From: Capronia americana
Taxonomy: Eukaryota; Ascomycota; Eurotiomycetes; Chaetothyriales; Herpotrichiellaceae
Length of the DNA stretch: 64,000 bases
Reading direction: 5' to 3'
Assembly (NCBI GenBank): GCA_016110215.1
Contig: JADWQD010000020.1
Location: 124,001 to 188,000, forward strand
Part shown: piece after piece, positions 1 through 11,847 of the stretch
Layout: the number at the start of each line of letters is the position of its first letter
Numbering within the stretch: the stretch's first letter is position 1
The notes under the pieces: model-generated
Told to the model about the DNA's origin: nothing
Seen by the model: the letters and a program-made list of their open reading frames with translations, nothing else
Database searches by the model: none
Translations under genes and position numbers: made by a program

Positions 1-685
1 AAAAAGTCGGAGTTGCAGTTTGGGTAATGAGTCGCCGCGGCCTGTTCTGTATTGGATCGGAAACGGCCTCAGGAATCTGGGGTTCGATGAAGGACTAAGT
101 CAAGGTCCAACTCATATCTGGCTGCAGAAGACGTCAGCGTCATTCGTAACTGCACTTGGGTATAAGGCTGGGCATGGGGCGTGTTGGCGCCTAAGTGTGG
201 TGCGTGGTCGGCGCGGTTGGGTTTAAGGGCCAAAATGTGTAGTCACTGACTGCGGGACAACAAGAACTCACAACTCAGGGGATTGCTTGATGCAGGCGAC
301 ACGGAAGAGGCTGGATCTGTCGCGACGATATGCTCATCAAATGTAATGATTCTAGTGAGGAAGACCTCGTAAAGGGGTTACCGTTGCTTCTGTAAAGGTG
401 GGATAATCAGGTTCGCAAGTGTGAGCTCCTCCGTCATTCAGCAGATGGTGAGTTGTGGCTGAACGTGAAAGAGCAACTGTGGCACAGTACTCGTCCTTGC
501 GCAAATTCCGAAATCCCATCTCAGTTTCATTTTGCCAAGATATCGAAGATGACTCTTTCCTCTGCATTTCTTTGCCAGTGACTCCGACCACAAGCACAGT
601 CACCAATCTCACTCTACCCGTCGACGAGGCTATCTTGCATTCTTGCCTGCGCGACAAGTCACAATTCTCGGGGCTACCGTCCACC
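1..685. other. Upstream region of FRS1, no gene seen
   Basis: I see no convincing gene here. The FRS1 reading frame stays open upstream to about position 455, but that stretch has no in-frame ATG (it opens on GTG) and its predicted peptide does not resemble the synthetase. I treat it as 5' leader or promoter. The rest shows no repeat or RNA gene I can recognise. Confidence 0.6.
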
Positions 686-2491
686 ATGCCTACCATCACC
701 GTGGACAAGGCTGCCCTCTTCAAGGCCCTCGGAAGGAACTACACGACTGAAGAGTTCGACGAGCTATGTTTCGACTTCGGCATTGAGCTCGACGAGGACA
801 CCTCGCTCACAGAACGACCAATTGTCGATGGCAAGCAAGAACCTCCTCAATTGAAGATCGAAATCCCCGCCAACCGCTATGACATGCTCTGCTTCGAGGG
901 TATTCAACTCATGCTGAACATCTTCAATCGCAAACTCACTGCGCCTCAGTATGTGCTGAAGGCACCGCCAAATGGAGAGCTGCAGACGATTACAGTGAGT
1001 GCGGAATGCGAAAGGATACGACCCTACGTCTCAGGCGCCATCCTGCGGAACATCAAGTTCGACCAGGCGAGATACGAATCCTTCATTGACCTACAGGATA
1101 AGCTGCACCAAAATCTGGCCCGCCAAAGAACACTCGTATCGATCGGAACCCATGATCTTGACTCCATCCAAGGCCCCTTCACCTATGAAGCTCTCCCTCC
1201 CAAGGACATCAAATTTACACCACTGAACCAAACAAAAGAAATGGATGGGGAGCAACTCATGCAATTCTACGAGAAAGACAAGCATCTCGGCCGGTATCTG
1301 CACATTATCAGAGACTCGCCTGTCTATCCTGTCATCTACGACTCCAAACGCAAGGTTTGCTCCTTACCACCCATCATCAACGGTGACCTCAGCAAAATCA
1401 CCCTCGATACCAAGAACGTCTTCATGGAAGTGACCGCCACAGATAAGACGAAGCTAGAAATTGTCGTCAACATCATGATGACAATGTTCTCGCAATATGC
1501 GGCAGAAGAGTTTACCGTCGAACCCATTCAAATCATTTCCGACCATAACGGTCAATCGAGACAAGTTCCCAATCTCACGCCTCGCGCGACAGTCGCGGAG
1601 GTAGATTACATCAATGCTTGCACTGGTGTTGACCTCTCGGCTCAGGAAATCTGCACTCTTTTGAACCGCATGTCATATGTCGCCCGGCCCTCAAAATCAG
1701 ATAAGAACCTCGTTGATGTGGATGTTCCTGTCACAAGAGCCGATGTTCTTCACCAAGCGGATATCATGGAGGATGTGTGTATCGCCTACGGCTTCAACAA
1801 ACTTCCTCGTGCATTCCCCAAAATTGGCACCACGATCGCTGCACCTCTGCCAGTGAACAAACTCTCAGACGTTCTCCGTCTCGAAGCTGCCATGGCAGGC
1901 TGGGCTGAAGTCCTGCCGCTCATCCTCTGCTCTCACGATGAGAACTTCGCGTGGCTAAACCGCAAAGACGACGGTAAAACAGCTATCCGCCTAGCAAACC
2001 CGAAGACTGCGGAATATCAAATCGTGCGAACCTCCTTGCTCCCCGGCCTACTGAAGACGATAAAAGAAAACAAGCATCACTCCATCCCCATTAAGATCTT
2101 CGAAGTCAGTGACGTCGCTTTCAAGGACCTCAGTCTCGAACGCAAAGCACGCAACGAGCGACACTTCGCCGCGGCATGGTACGGCAAAACGTCCGGCTTC
2201 GAGGTCGTCCACGGCCTTCTCGACAGGGTAATGACCATGCTGAAAACCGCATTCATCACGCACGAGGAAGGGCTTGAGCTCCGTGGCAATGGGAACAAGA
2301 TGGAATACTGGATCCAAGAGGTCGACGAGGCGACGTATTTCCCTGGTCATGGGGCCAGTATTCATGCTAGGATTGCGGGTAAGGACGTGGTGATTGGGAG
2401 TTTCGGCATCTTGCATCCGACTGTGCTGGAGAAATTCGAGTTGAGGTATCCTGTCAGTGCACTGGAGTTCAATGTTGAGGTTTTCCTGTAA
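686..2491 (+). CDS. FRS1: Phenylalanyl-tRNA synthetase beta subunit, cytosolic
   Basis: Beta chain of the cytosolic alpha2-beta2 phenylalanyl-tRNA synthetase, which charges tRNA-Phe with phenylalanine. It is a single exon of 601 aa, close to the yeast protein (about 595 aa). The start is the ATG in CCACCATGCC at 686. The N-terminus beginning MPTITVDKAALF is family-typical, whereas the open frame upstream to 455 has no ATG. Visible blocks are the N-terminal region with IEIPANRYDMLC (about residues 55-70), the B3/B4 editing-type domain (about 110-280), the B5 domain with VPVTRADVLHQADIMEDV (about 350-370) and the C-terminal catalytic-like core, ending FELRYPVSALEFNVEVFL. Its 3' end converges on RPS3. 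Nothing looks broken. Confidence 0.97.
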   Translation: MPTITVDKAALFKALGRNYTTEEFDELCFDFGIELDEDTSLTERPIVDGKQEPPQLKIEIPANRYDMLCFEGIQLMLNIFNRKLTAPQYVLKAPPNGELQTITVSAECERIRPYVSGAILRNIKFDQARYESFIDLQDKLHQNLARQRTLVSIGTHDLDSIQGPFTYEALPPKDIKFTPLNQTKEMDGEQLMQFYEKDKHLGRYLHIIRDSPVYPVIYDSKRKVCSLPPIINGDLSKITLDTKNVFMEVTATDKTKLEIVVNIMMTMFSQYAAEEFTVEPIQIISDHNGQSRQVPNLTPRATVAEVDYINACTGVDLSAQEICTLLNRMSYVARPSKSDKNLVDVDVPVTRADVLHQADIMEDVCIAYGFNKLPRAFPKIGTTIAAPLPVNKLSDVLRLEAAMAGWAEVLPLILCSHDENFAWLNRKDDGKTAIRLANPKTAEYQIVRTSLLPGLLKTIKENKHHSIPIKIFEVSDVAFKDLSLERKARNERHFAAAWYGKTSGFEVVHGLLDRVMTMLKTAFITHEEGLELRGNGNKMEYWIQEVDEATYFPGHGASIHARIAGKDVVIGSFGILHPTVLEKFELRYPVSALEFNVEVFL

Positions 2492-2846
2492 AGAGTCAGA
2501 CGGGATGGTAAGGGTTCGCCCTGGGCAAGAAAAGCAGACAATAGAGACTTGGTGCACGATCCATTTTCATTGTTCAATGCAATGCGCACGATTCAAGGCG
2601 CCTGCCGCGCGGGCATCGTCGTGCATATGCTCCGTTCTTTCGGTCTACGCCTCTCTCGATCACCACCCGTCTGCTAAGTCATTTGCTATGCTGAACTAGC
2701 AGCTAAAAGCCACCATTAACCCAGTGGTCCGCCGCAGCAGCATCGCAGGCAGGCGTAGCGCCTTGAGGTTCACACGCATGATCATGCCCGCTAGGAGCGA
2801 AACCAACCCCAGCCGCAGTCGAAGTAGCACCACCGATGCCGGATCC
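2492..2846. other. Convergent 3' intergenic region FRS1/RPS3
   Basis: This short region separates the stop codons of two convergent genes and should hold both 3' UTRs. I see no ORF worth calling and no clear terminator structure. Confidence 0.6.
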
Positions 2847-3806
2847 CTATTCCTGCGCTCCATCGAACTGATCTTCGCCTGCACCGTCCGTTTGTCCACC
2901 AGCCTCTTCCTGCGCTCGCGCGTCCTGGGCGGCCTGCTGTGCAGCCAGAGCCTTCGCACCATAGTCCTGAGACATGGGTTGCACAATGGGCTGTTCTTCC
3001 TTGGGGTCGATGATTGTGACGGTATCGGGGAGGGATTTCTGAGGGCCGGCTTTGCCTTCGGGGTCAGAACCGCGCATGATCTTGACTTTGATGCCGAGAA
3101 CGCCCTGGCGGAGGAGGACGTGGCGGGTCGCACTGTCAATGAAGTCGTTGACAGGTTGGCCGGAGTGGATCATGAAGCCGTCCTAAACGCTCCAAGTCAG
3201 TCTGAATCTTGAAGAGTCGGGAACACATGATTATACCGTAAACTTCATGCTCTTCGCTCTCGCAGCCCTCAGCTTTCCAGACACAACGACCTCGCAGCCC
3301 TTGGCACCACTCTCCATAATGAATCTCAATACACCGTAGCAAGCACGTCTCACAGCCAATCCATTGAGAAGCTTATATCTGAGGGACTCGCACTGAGCGA
3401 CCGCTGAGAGACCGCGATTCTGGACCTTGGCGGCATACAGGGAGACACTGTTCTCGGGGAACTTGAAGCGCTTCTGAATCAGGGATGTGAGTTCGCGGAT
3501 GCGGCGGCCTTGTTCGCCCAGGACCTCTTGGGTGTGTGTTGCGCGGATGACTGTAGCGATCCCGAATTAGTATTCCAATCAAACATTGAAATCCTGTGAA
3601 GAAGTGCTCCTCTGCAAGGTTATCGTTGGGTATATGGGAACGGAAGTCGTACTGATATCGGTGACAGTAGGAGTAACTCTGACTTCGACACCGGAGTAGC
3701 CCTCCTCGGCGAGCTCGCGCTGGAAGAACTCGTTCAATTCGGCATAGAAAACACCGTCAGCGACGAACTTGCGACGCTTGCTGATAGCGCCTTGTTGGGT
3801 CGTCAT
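2847..3806 (-). CDS. RPS3: 40S ribosomal protein S3 (uS3)
   Basis: Component of the 40S head near the mRNA entry channel, with a KH domain. It has three exons on the minus strand: 3806-3653, 3550-3237 and 3182-2847, giving 267 aa (yeast about 240). The joins restore the conserved VTPTVTDIIIRATHTQ and MKFTDGFMIHSGQPVNDF segments, so both introns (102 and 54 nt, GT-AG) are well supported. The KH region with VLGEQGRRIREL (about residues 55-70) and the GVLGIKVKIM block are clear. The C-terminal tail is longer than in yeast and rich in Ala, Gln and Glu, as is common in moulds. The start MTTQQGAISKRRKFVADGVFY aligns with the family N-terminus. Confidence 0.98.
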
Positions 3807-5962
3807 TTTGGCGGCGTCGGATCAGTTAGATTGAGGTAGAGTGAGGGAAGCGAGGCGTACTCGTAGTAAGAATTGTCCAAGGTGGGCTGCGAAAATGCGC
3901 AGGTCGCACGCCAAGAGATATTTTCGTGCGCGCTAGAGGGCTAAATGGTCTGTACTAGTCTACTACTGCGGAGTATATTTTCAAATGCCGAAGTGCGACC
4001 GGACTATGTACAATAGGGGCTGGAGCTAGCGAGGTCTAATGCTGACTCCAGCGATTGGACCGTCAACCACTGTTCTTCAGGCGGATAGCCCTCCTGCTTC
4101 CTGGAGAATTCAGATCATATTGATCTGACGCGGCTGTCTCCTTTGCTCGCATAGAAAGCTTTCACACTCGGTGTAATGGCGGCCCAGCCTGGAGCCGCCC
4201 CCCAATGCTCTCGTACTGTGTATGGCCTTCAGAATCCTCCGGCGCCACTTGAGAGGGACACTTGCATCTTCCAAGAGGCTCGTTCGTGCAAGGTATTAGT
4301 ACCGCAAAGTAGACACAAGGCCTTCCACTTGTAGAATCACGCTGAGCACACCTGAAGGCTGATCGTTGCTGTACCGGATAGTCAGTTCTGTGCGAAGCGT
4401 CACATTCAAATTGACAATGACGTTTGGTCTGGTTCTTGCTGTCCCCCTTGGTGCCTTATCATGGCAGAGCGACTGCAACGTTCCGGTTTTATTGGGTTGG
4501 CCGGAGCAGTGGTGAGTGTCGTGACATGCCAGGCCACCAGGCGAAGCCTTGGGCAGGTATCTAGCTCTTGAGCTCACCTTTTCACCCCATCTTGTGGATC
4601 TGTTTCTAGCACTCCAATGACAGATGCCACCGGAACCGGAGAGTCATGAATGGTGCAACGCCTTGTCCTCACGGGGCAGTACGTGGCTTTGTTGAACCAA
4701 TCTCACATTTTTCTTCGAAGACAACGAACATGTAGAGCTTGTTGAACGCAGTGGCCTATCTGAGAGAGTCTGTGTTCGAGGTTATCCTGTCGACGGCCCT
4801 GACGGTCTCACTCCTCACTTCAGTATAAGCAAGCTCTCTATGGACTTGAAGCCCATTACCACTGTCAAAACTCTAGGGTCCTTCTGGAAGAGAGTGCTGG
4901 AAGCATATTGAAACTTGATAACTCCTTCAACATGGGCAATGTCGTTACCTGTGGTAGGTATCTCAGGCCAAATAATTCTTTCACAAAAGAGGCCTTGAGA
5001 CTAGCCGGGGCGAACTTTGACGTTATCAATCCCCGCCCGCCTACCAGTATATCCTGCTTGTCTTTTGCTTGCTCCGCCAGTGTTGTTCAGTCACCTCCAA
5101 CTCTTGGTTTCGGTCTTCAATCCAGGGACCATTGTATGACAAGTTGTGGAGGGTTTTCGCAGGAGCAAACTCGGAGGAGCCCTTCGTCCTCGTAGCCCCG
5201 TTGGAAGTGTTCAAGGAGATACTAGGGACAGATCGCTGGCGTTGGCTTGTGGTTGAGACAGATCTCTGAGGAAGTGTTGCGTCTAGACAAAATCAATATT
5301 GCTCTCTTCTAATCTCTGCTGGGGAGGAGGGACGAACCAGTCCCTCAACAAAGAAGAAAGGGCCATTGACGAGAGAGTTGTGACCTGTGTTCCAGGTCTG
5401 AAGGCTGTCCAAGACATGACAATGCAGGGAAGCTTTGGGACTGAGGTCAGTGCATGTAGTAGAGTGTTCTTCTGAGTTGATCATTCTCTGGGCCAATGCT
5501 TGGTGCTGAACCCTGGACTAAGCAGAGTCTTCTCAGCTGAACATGATCCTGCCTCTGAACGGATCAAGACCTCCCAAGGAGACCATGCTCCTGCCCTTCC
5601 TATTATCATCTCCGCGACTGGCCCCCTCTTCCTCTCCCCCTCCCTTCTCACGACATCGTCACCGTCACCTAATTTTCACTGACTTCCTCCGCGACCTTTC
5701 TCCCCATTCAACCGGCCAATCGTCCCTATCAAGGCGGAGAAGACGTCCCTGTGTTGTTGCGCATTTGCACGTCCTCCAGTTCTTGGCAAGCGGGTGAGGC
5801 AGCTTCAGGGCATAAATATCACCTTCTTTTCCCCCTCGACCTTTTCTCTTTTCTCTCTTTCCTCTTTTCTCTCTTTCCGATCACCGCTACGACAACCTTT
5901 CCTGTCCTTCTGTTCTTCTTTTAAAGTCCTCCTGTCTTTTTCAACTCCAGTCATCAGTGATC
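3807..5962. other. Divergent intergenic region RPS3/helicase
   Basis: About 2.2 kb between the starts of two highly expressed genes. The RPS3-proximal side should hold the RPS3 promoter. The right end is a pyrimidine-rich core promoter and leader for the helicase (listed separately). Short ORFs at 4296-4577 and 4908-5195 have no recognisable features and I do not call them. Confidence 0.55.
5716..5878 (+). promoter_or_regulatory. Helicase core promoter: CCAAT, TATA-like box, CT tract
   Basis: A CCAAT pentamer lies at 5716-5720 and a TATA-like element (CATAAATATC) at 5811-5820. A nearly pure CT tract follows at 5821-5878 (runs of CTCTTTTCTCT), ending about 85 nt before the ATG. Fungal translation-related and other strongly expressed genes often have this order, with transcription starting at the end of the CT tract. 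The element identities are inferred from sequence only. Confidence 0.6.
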
Positions 5963-8235
5963 ATGGCTGATAGTTGGGGAACAGCTCCAGCTTCAGCTGA
6001 TACTGCTGATCCAGCCTGGGATACAGCAGCGATGAAATCGGCCCTTGCCGATGTCACTCCGGCTGCTAACGGCACTGCAACACCTGCTGGCCCACCAAAG
6101 AATGAGGAAGCTTTGAAGGCCGCTCGTGAAGCTGGCTGGGTCTTGCCCACGGCTCACAATTACACTTCCAAAGCCCCGGTCACCGCCCTCAATAGAAACG
6201 AGACCGAAGCGCACCCCGACGCTGCGCCAGCAGCTGAAGGTGAAGGTGTCGAAGACGTCCCTATATCCAGATACCGCCCCAGCAATTGGTCCCACGATGC
6301 TGCGAAGTATGAGTGGTCGGAGGAATTTGGCGATGTCGGTCCCCGAGATGAGCAGCTTGAAAAGGACCTGTTCCATGGCGAGTTCATCAATCGTGCCGGC
6401 GCGAAAATTGAGAAGTAAGTTCGCCTTTCTTCCCTCTGCCGAACACTTGCTGATATCATCAGTTACGCGGCTGTGGAAGTCATTCTCGAATGCAAAACCC
6501 ACATCAAGCCCATCGCAACTGTGAGTTGTTCCAATTGCCCTTCTCTTTCCTCTCACTCACATCTTACACAGTGGGACGATGCAGGTCTACACCCTGTTGT
6601 GCTTGAGAACATCAAGTTGTGTGGATACACAATCCCCACACCTATCCAGGCCTACGCCATACCTTCTGTGATCACGAATCATGACATGATTGGGGTCGCA
6701 CAGACTGGTGAGTTCCTGTACGAGGGATTCTGTTCTGACCCTCAATTGACAACAACGCAGGTTCCGGCAAGACAGGCGCCATGTTGATTCCTGTCATCTC
6801 TAAGCTTATGGGCAAAGCAAAGAAATTGGCTGCGCCTCGCCCTGGCTTGAACTTCGACCCAAGCCGCGATCGAGTCCGAGCTGAACCTTTGGTCCTCATC
6901 GTCGCGCCAACTCGGGAGTTGTGCTGCCAGATTTTCGATGAAGCGCGCCGTCTCTGCTACCGTTCCATGCTTCGCCCCTGCGTCGCCTATGGCGGTGCCC
7001 CCGTCCGTGAACAGTCTGCCCAACTCGCGCGCGGTTGTGACATCCTCATTGCATCCCCAGGTCGCTTGATCGACTTCATGGGTCGACCTGAACTCCTCTC
7101 TTTGGCACGTGTCCGCTTCACCATCATTGACGAAGCTGACGAGATGCTTCACGATGATTGGGGTGAAGAGATGAGCAAGATCATGGGTGGCGGCGGTCAG
7201 TGGCATTCATCTCGGTTGCCTGTTTGGTCCGCTGACGATTCATACAGATGCAAACACCGACGGGGATCATCGATATCTCCTGTTCTCAGCAACCTTCCCC
7301 AAGCGCTTGAAGAAATTGGCGGCTCGGTATCTTGCCTCCGATCATGTTCATGTCAGTATCGGCCGCACTGGCAGTGTCCACATCAACGTCAAGCAGAACG
7401 TACGTGTCACTCTCTCAACTCTTGATTGTCGTGCTGACCAGATTCAGATCATGTGGTGTGACCAAGACAAGAAGATGAAGGCTCTCTATGATCTTCTTCT
7501 CTCTATGCCTCCGTCTCGTACCTTGATCTTTGTCAAGTTCAAGAAGACCGCAGATTTTGTTGATGACTATCTGTACAATCTCGGCCTCCCGTCGACGTCC
7601 ATTCACTCAGATCGCACCCAGAGTGAACGTGAGGACGCTCTGCGTTCATTCAAGTCTGGAGTGCAGCCAATCCTTGTTGCTACTGGTGTCACTGCCCGTG
7701 GGCTCGATGTTCGGTAAGCATGAGCCGATCCAGATTCATGAAGACACTCCACTGACAAGTTCTTCAGTAACGTGATGCATGTGATCAACTTCGATCTCCC
7801 ATCTGCTGATCATGATGGCAAGAACGAATACGTCCATCGCATCGGTATGGTCCCGTCTCCACTGTTTTTGTTCCCTACTGACCACAAACAGGTCGCACTG
7901 CACGAATCGGGAACGAAGGACTTGCAACGTCGTTTTACAATGAGAAAGACGATGCTCTTGGCCCTTTCCTCACTAAGGTCCTCCTCGAAACTCACCAGGA
8001 TGTGCCCGAATTTCTCCAACACTTCAAGCCCGAAGACGGTGCCCTGAACTTTGATGAAGAGGAAGACCCAGATATCAGCGATATTGCTGCAGATACCGGT
8101 GCCGAGGACGGTGATGCTTGGGGCGGTGGTGATAGCACTGTTCCGCCGAATGCTGACATGGTTGCCGGCGATGCCTGGGGTACTAGTGGCGGTGCGAACA
8201 CTGATGCTGGTGCTGTAGGTGGCGGCGCTTGGTGA
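5963..8235 (+). CDS. DEAD-box ATP-dependent RNA helicase, Ded1/DDX3/Vasa type
   Basis: An ATP-dependent RNA unwinding enzyme of the Ded1/DDX3/Vasa group, 641 aa from eight exons: 5963-6414, 6463-6520, 6572-6707, 6761-7195, 7248-7399, 7442-7713, 7768-7844 and 7892-8235. Every junction restores a helicase motif or keeps frame. Motifs are Q (IPTPIQAYAIPSV), I (AQTGSGKT, about 213-220), Ia (PTRELCCQ), Ib (ASPGRL), II (DEAD, 339-342), III (SAT, 374-376), V (ATGVTARGLD) and VI (HRIGRTAR, about 525-532). The ends are low-complexity: an Ala/Pro-rich N-terminus and an acidic C-terminus with repeated GDAW(G) units, unlike the RGG tails of canonical Ded1. The N-terminal KNEEALKAAREAGWVLP block suggests a filamentous-fungal paralogue rather than the main Ded1, so I give no symbol. 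Confidence 0.95.
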
Positions 8236-10059
8236 GAGGCTCTTGCGACAGCATTGAAAGTTCGACAATCGCCAATGTAGTCGCCAGTCCGAGGTCCGAT
8301 GCATACTTGTGTCGATGGTCGCGCAGCACCTCGAATGAAGGGTTTCGCAGACGAGCAGACTAGACATGACGCGCCCAGCCCGATGGTGGAGCAGGGACAT
8401 GGATACTTGGCTTTCTCCAAACAGTTCAATAGCAAGTCAAGTCTGTCATCAGTGAGAGCCCACGGAGATAAAGTCATGTGCTTGAAAGACAAAAATGGTC
8501 CTGAATGGTTCGAAAAATTCTTCCAAGTTCCCAGTTCTCAGTTTCATGTCCGTGACACAGGCATCCACCGTTCTGTTGCAGCTCGTCTGCAGTCGGCCGA
8601 TCCCGAGCGAATGTGCGCCGGCGGCTGTGAGAGGGCTAACTAGCACAAACATGGCACCTGTTTGCGAATGGCTCGGCTCCAACACCATCCCGCATCGGCG
8701 ACATTCATGCTTATCGAGGAGAAGTTACAACGTGGTTCCGTCAGCTTTTCCGGCGCTTGTCATTCGTTCAATCAGGTTCTCGAAGCACTCTCAAGCGGTG
8801 GTTGTGCCAACGGTCTGGGGTAAAAGACACGAACTACTCGTAGGGATCAGGGTCGGCCGCGAAGGATACCTCTTTCCGGTTAATAGTTGCCTGCCATGAG
8901 GTTTCATTTTGATAAGAAACCAAGAGAAAGGCGTCGGCTGCACATTCTACATACTCGTAGTGCAAGCTCCTTATCAGTAAGCCTCGACGGGTGTGGACTG
9001 CTCCTTATCGGAAAGTGATCAATTGCCCATAGCGCGCCTCCAAAGCAGCCATAAGATTGAGAGGATGAACAGTGGCAGTTATGCTTGGCCGATTAGCTTC
9101 TCCAGACCGATAGACTACGTGACTACCTGCTGAGCAAATCTCATCGGTACTCGTGGCGACGTCAAAGGTGGCACTCGTATGACGATCGCAATGGAGCCCC
9201 GAGCACCGAAGGGTTCTGCTGGGCGACTCCATCCGACAGGGAAGGGATCCCCAGATGTTCTGCACGCCTGGCCTCTCAAAGGATCGCGACTGCAGTGTGA
9301 ACAAGCCTCAGCCGAGTAGTGGCCCTAAAGCTTTGCCACAACTAGCAAAGTCTTTTCAATTTTGTCCCCCACCCAAGCGCAAGTCTTTTCGGGGCTGGGC
9401 ATCTCGAGTCCTACCCAAGACGCCCGCTATGCAAGGTTTAGGCATAGCTCGCCCAGCGCCATCTGCTCTTGCGGGCTTGCCGTTTGAAATCACCCACTCA
9501 CGTCCGCCGCCATCGTGTTTGACAGAGCTTCGTTCTGCCACCTCGTCCAATCGTCCGCCTTTCTTTCGACGTATCGAAGTCTTCTTCCCTCGTGAGAAAT
9601 CCACTGGCCTCCGTCGCTGTGGGTTCAGTTGCATCATGGCTTTCTCCAGCGGTGCCCGCTTGTCCACCATGCATGCTACGTACAGATGCAAGCCTCATCG
9701 GTCACCAACTCTGGGCATACTTTGCTTCTCCTCTTGTGTCCAAGGCCGTACTCGTGTCTCTGCTTTTCATCCCATCCCTCTGAGACTCGTTTACCTTTGG
9801 CAACGGGCGGTGAACTGTTCACCCGCTGTCCCAGTTCGTTGTTCACTCCCTCGACCACCTCACCTGCAGGCCTCACATGCAGCCAATCCTGGACATTGAC
9901 GACAGAGTGACCTACTATTGTACCTGCGTCAAACGCGTTGTTCGCTATCGCAAGTGGCGTTGAGCTGAAGTCGAACCGCTAAACGTACCTCCACTACAAA
10001 TACTTCGATCCGAATCCAGCGAGGCGGACGGAACAACTATTTGAATACTGTTCAAAGAT
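8236..10059. other. Intergenic region helicase/permease
   Basis: This holds the 3' region of the helicase and the upstream region of the permease. The longest frame (9255-9899, +) has no domain, no coding-like composition and competing open frames on the other strand, so I reject it. Two copies of TACTCGTAG lie at 8835-8843 and 8952-8960 (see findings). A few GATA hexamers occur, but at about chance density. Confidence 0.55.
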
Positions 10060-11847
10060 ATGGCGGACAAAGAGATAACCACGGGTCCCATCGATACGGG
10101 CGAGCTGCGCAGGCATAGTGTCGGCACGGTTGAGATCCAAGATTCCAAAGGCCGGCGCAGAACTGTGCAGCTGGATGAGTTGAGTGCGGCCGACAGGGCT
10201 CTTGCCGAGCAGTTCGGATACAAGCCGGTAGGTTGGGAACAGCCGTTGAGGAGAACAAAGGCGTTCTAACCACGGACAAATAGGTCTTCAAACGTGAATT
10301 TGGCTACCTCTCGACCTTCTCTTTCGCTGTCAGTATCTCCGGCCTTTTCGCGACCACTGCAACGACGTTCGTCTTTCCGCTCGAAGCTGGTGGCTCCGCC
10401 TCTGTCGTCTGGTGCTGGCTCATCTCGGGTGCCGGATGCATGTGCATTGCGCTCTCCGTGGCCGAACTCGTCTCTGCATATCCGACCTGCGGTGGCCTGT
10501 ACTACACGGTTTCCCGCCTAGCACCGAGGGAATGGGTGCCGTCCATCAGCTGGGTTACAGGTTGGATCAATCTTCTAGGCCAAGTTGCGGGCGTCGCGTC
10601 CTCCGAATATGGATCAGCACAATTGCTTCTGGCTGCCGTTTCGATCGGGCGCGATTTCAACTGGTTTCCTACCACCAACCAAACTGTGGGAGTCATGGCC
10701 GCTCTGACCGTGCTGAATGGCCTCGTCAACTCCCTCTCGACTTACTGGATGGAAAAAATGACCAAGACCTACGTTATCTATCACTTCGGTGTCCTGATTG
10801 CTTGCGCAATTGCTCTGCTGGCGGTGACCGACAACAAGCACGACGCAAGCTACGTCTTCACCCATGTTGAAGGAAACGCCGGCTGGACACCGATCGGATG
10901 GTCTTTCTTGTTTGGCTTCTTGTCTGTTTCCTGGACCATGACTGATTACGATGCCACAGCCCACATCACCGAGGAGTAAGTACGGTTGCTCTCAGATGGC
11001 ACAGCGAAGCTAACGACCCCACAGGATCAGTGAGCCCGAGATCAAAGCCCCCTGGGCGATTTCAATGGCCATGCTTTGCACCTACGTTCTGGGATGGCTC
11101 TTCAACATTGTCCTTTGTTTCTGCATGGGCGATGCGGTTGAAATCCTTGCGTCGCCAATCTATCAGCCCGTTGCGCAAATCTTCTACAACTCTCTCGGCA
11201 AAGGTGCCAGTATCTACTTCACGGTTTCTGCATTCCTTATCCTCCAGTTCGTCTGCTGGACCGCAACGCAGGCGTTGGCAAGAACCGTGTTCGCCTTTTC
11301 CCGCGACAAGCTGATTCCCTTTTCGAAAGTCTGGGTTATCATCAATCGATGGACGGGAACACCACTGTATGCGGTCTGGATCAGCGTCTTCTGGTGCATC
11401 GCCATCAACCTGATCGCACTGGGTTCATACATCGCAATTGCAGGCGTGTTCAATGTGTGCGCCATTGCTCTCGACTGGTCCTACGTCATCCCGATCGTCT
11501 GCAAGCTCGTATGGAAGAAATTCGAGCCTGGCCCGTGGCACATGGGCAAGTTCTCCTTCTATGTCAACGTATGGGCTTGTACGTGGACGCTCTTTGTGAC
11601 CATCATCTTCATCTTGCCCACCATTCGACCGGTGACTCCTGACAACATGAATTACGCCATTGTCTTCTTGCTCTTCATCTTGGCTTGCGCTATTACCTAC
11701 TGGTTTATCAGTGGCAAGAAGTTCTACACTGGACCTATCGTCGAGGCGGAGATTGGCGATGAGGAAGTGGACAGTTCGACTTCCGGGGCGGAGCAGGACA
11801 GGAAGGAAGGCGAGTTGAGGGATCGGACCAACCACTCTCTTGCTTGA
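10060..11847 (+). CDS. Amino acid/GABA/choline-type permease (APC superfamily)
   Basis: A plasma-membrane transporter of the APC superfamily, closest in pattern to the fungal GABA/choline permeases (Uga4/Hnm1 group). The exact substrate cannot be read from sequence. There are three exons, 10060-10227, 10284-10975 and 11025-11847, giving 560 aa with about 12 hydrophobic segments starting near residue 65. Diagnostic pieces are FGYLSTFSFAVSISGLFATT at the first segment, the loop with CGGLYYTVSRLAP, and TMTDYDATAHITEEISEPE after the middle segments, typical of this family. The second join (GA|G) restores HITEEISEPEIKAP. The N-terminus is hydrophilic with a DELSAADRALAEQFGYKPVF lead-in common in the family, and the tail is acidic and cytosolic. 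Confidence 0.9.

Noticed and set aside
455..685. N-terminal extension of FRS1
   Set aside because: Open in frame but starting on GTG with no ATG, and not similar to the synthetase N-terminus. The ATG at 686 has a good context and a family-like start.
2724..3212. 162-codon plus-strand frame antisense to RPS3
   Set aside because: It is wholly the antisense shadow of the RPS3 last exon and of one intron.
9255..9899. 214-codon plus-strand frame upstream of the permease
   Set aside because: Composition rich in Pro, Arg, Ser and Cys without any domain, and competing open frames exist on the opposite strand.
8910..9947. GATA-factor sites upstream of the permease (nitrogen control)
   Set aside because: About five HGATAR hexamers occur in roughly 1.1 kb, against about three expected by chance on two strands. 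This is not enough to claim regulation.
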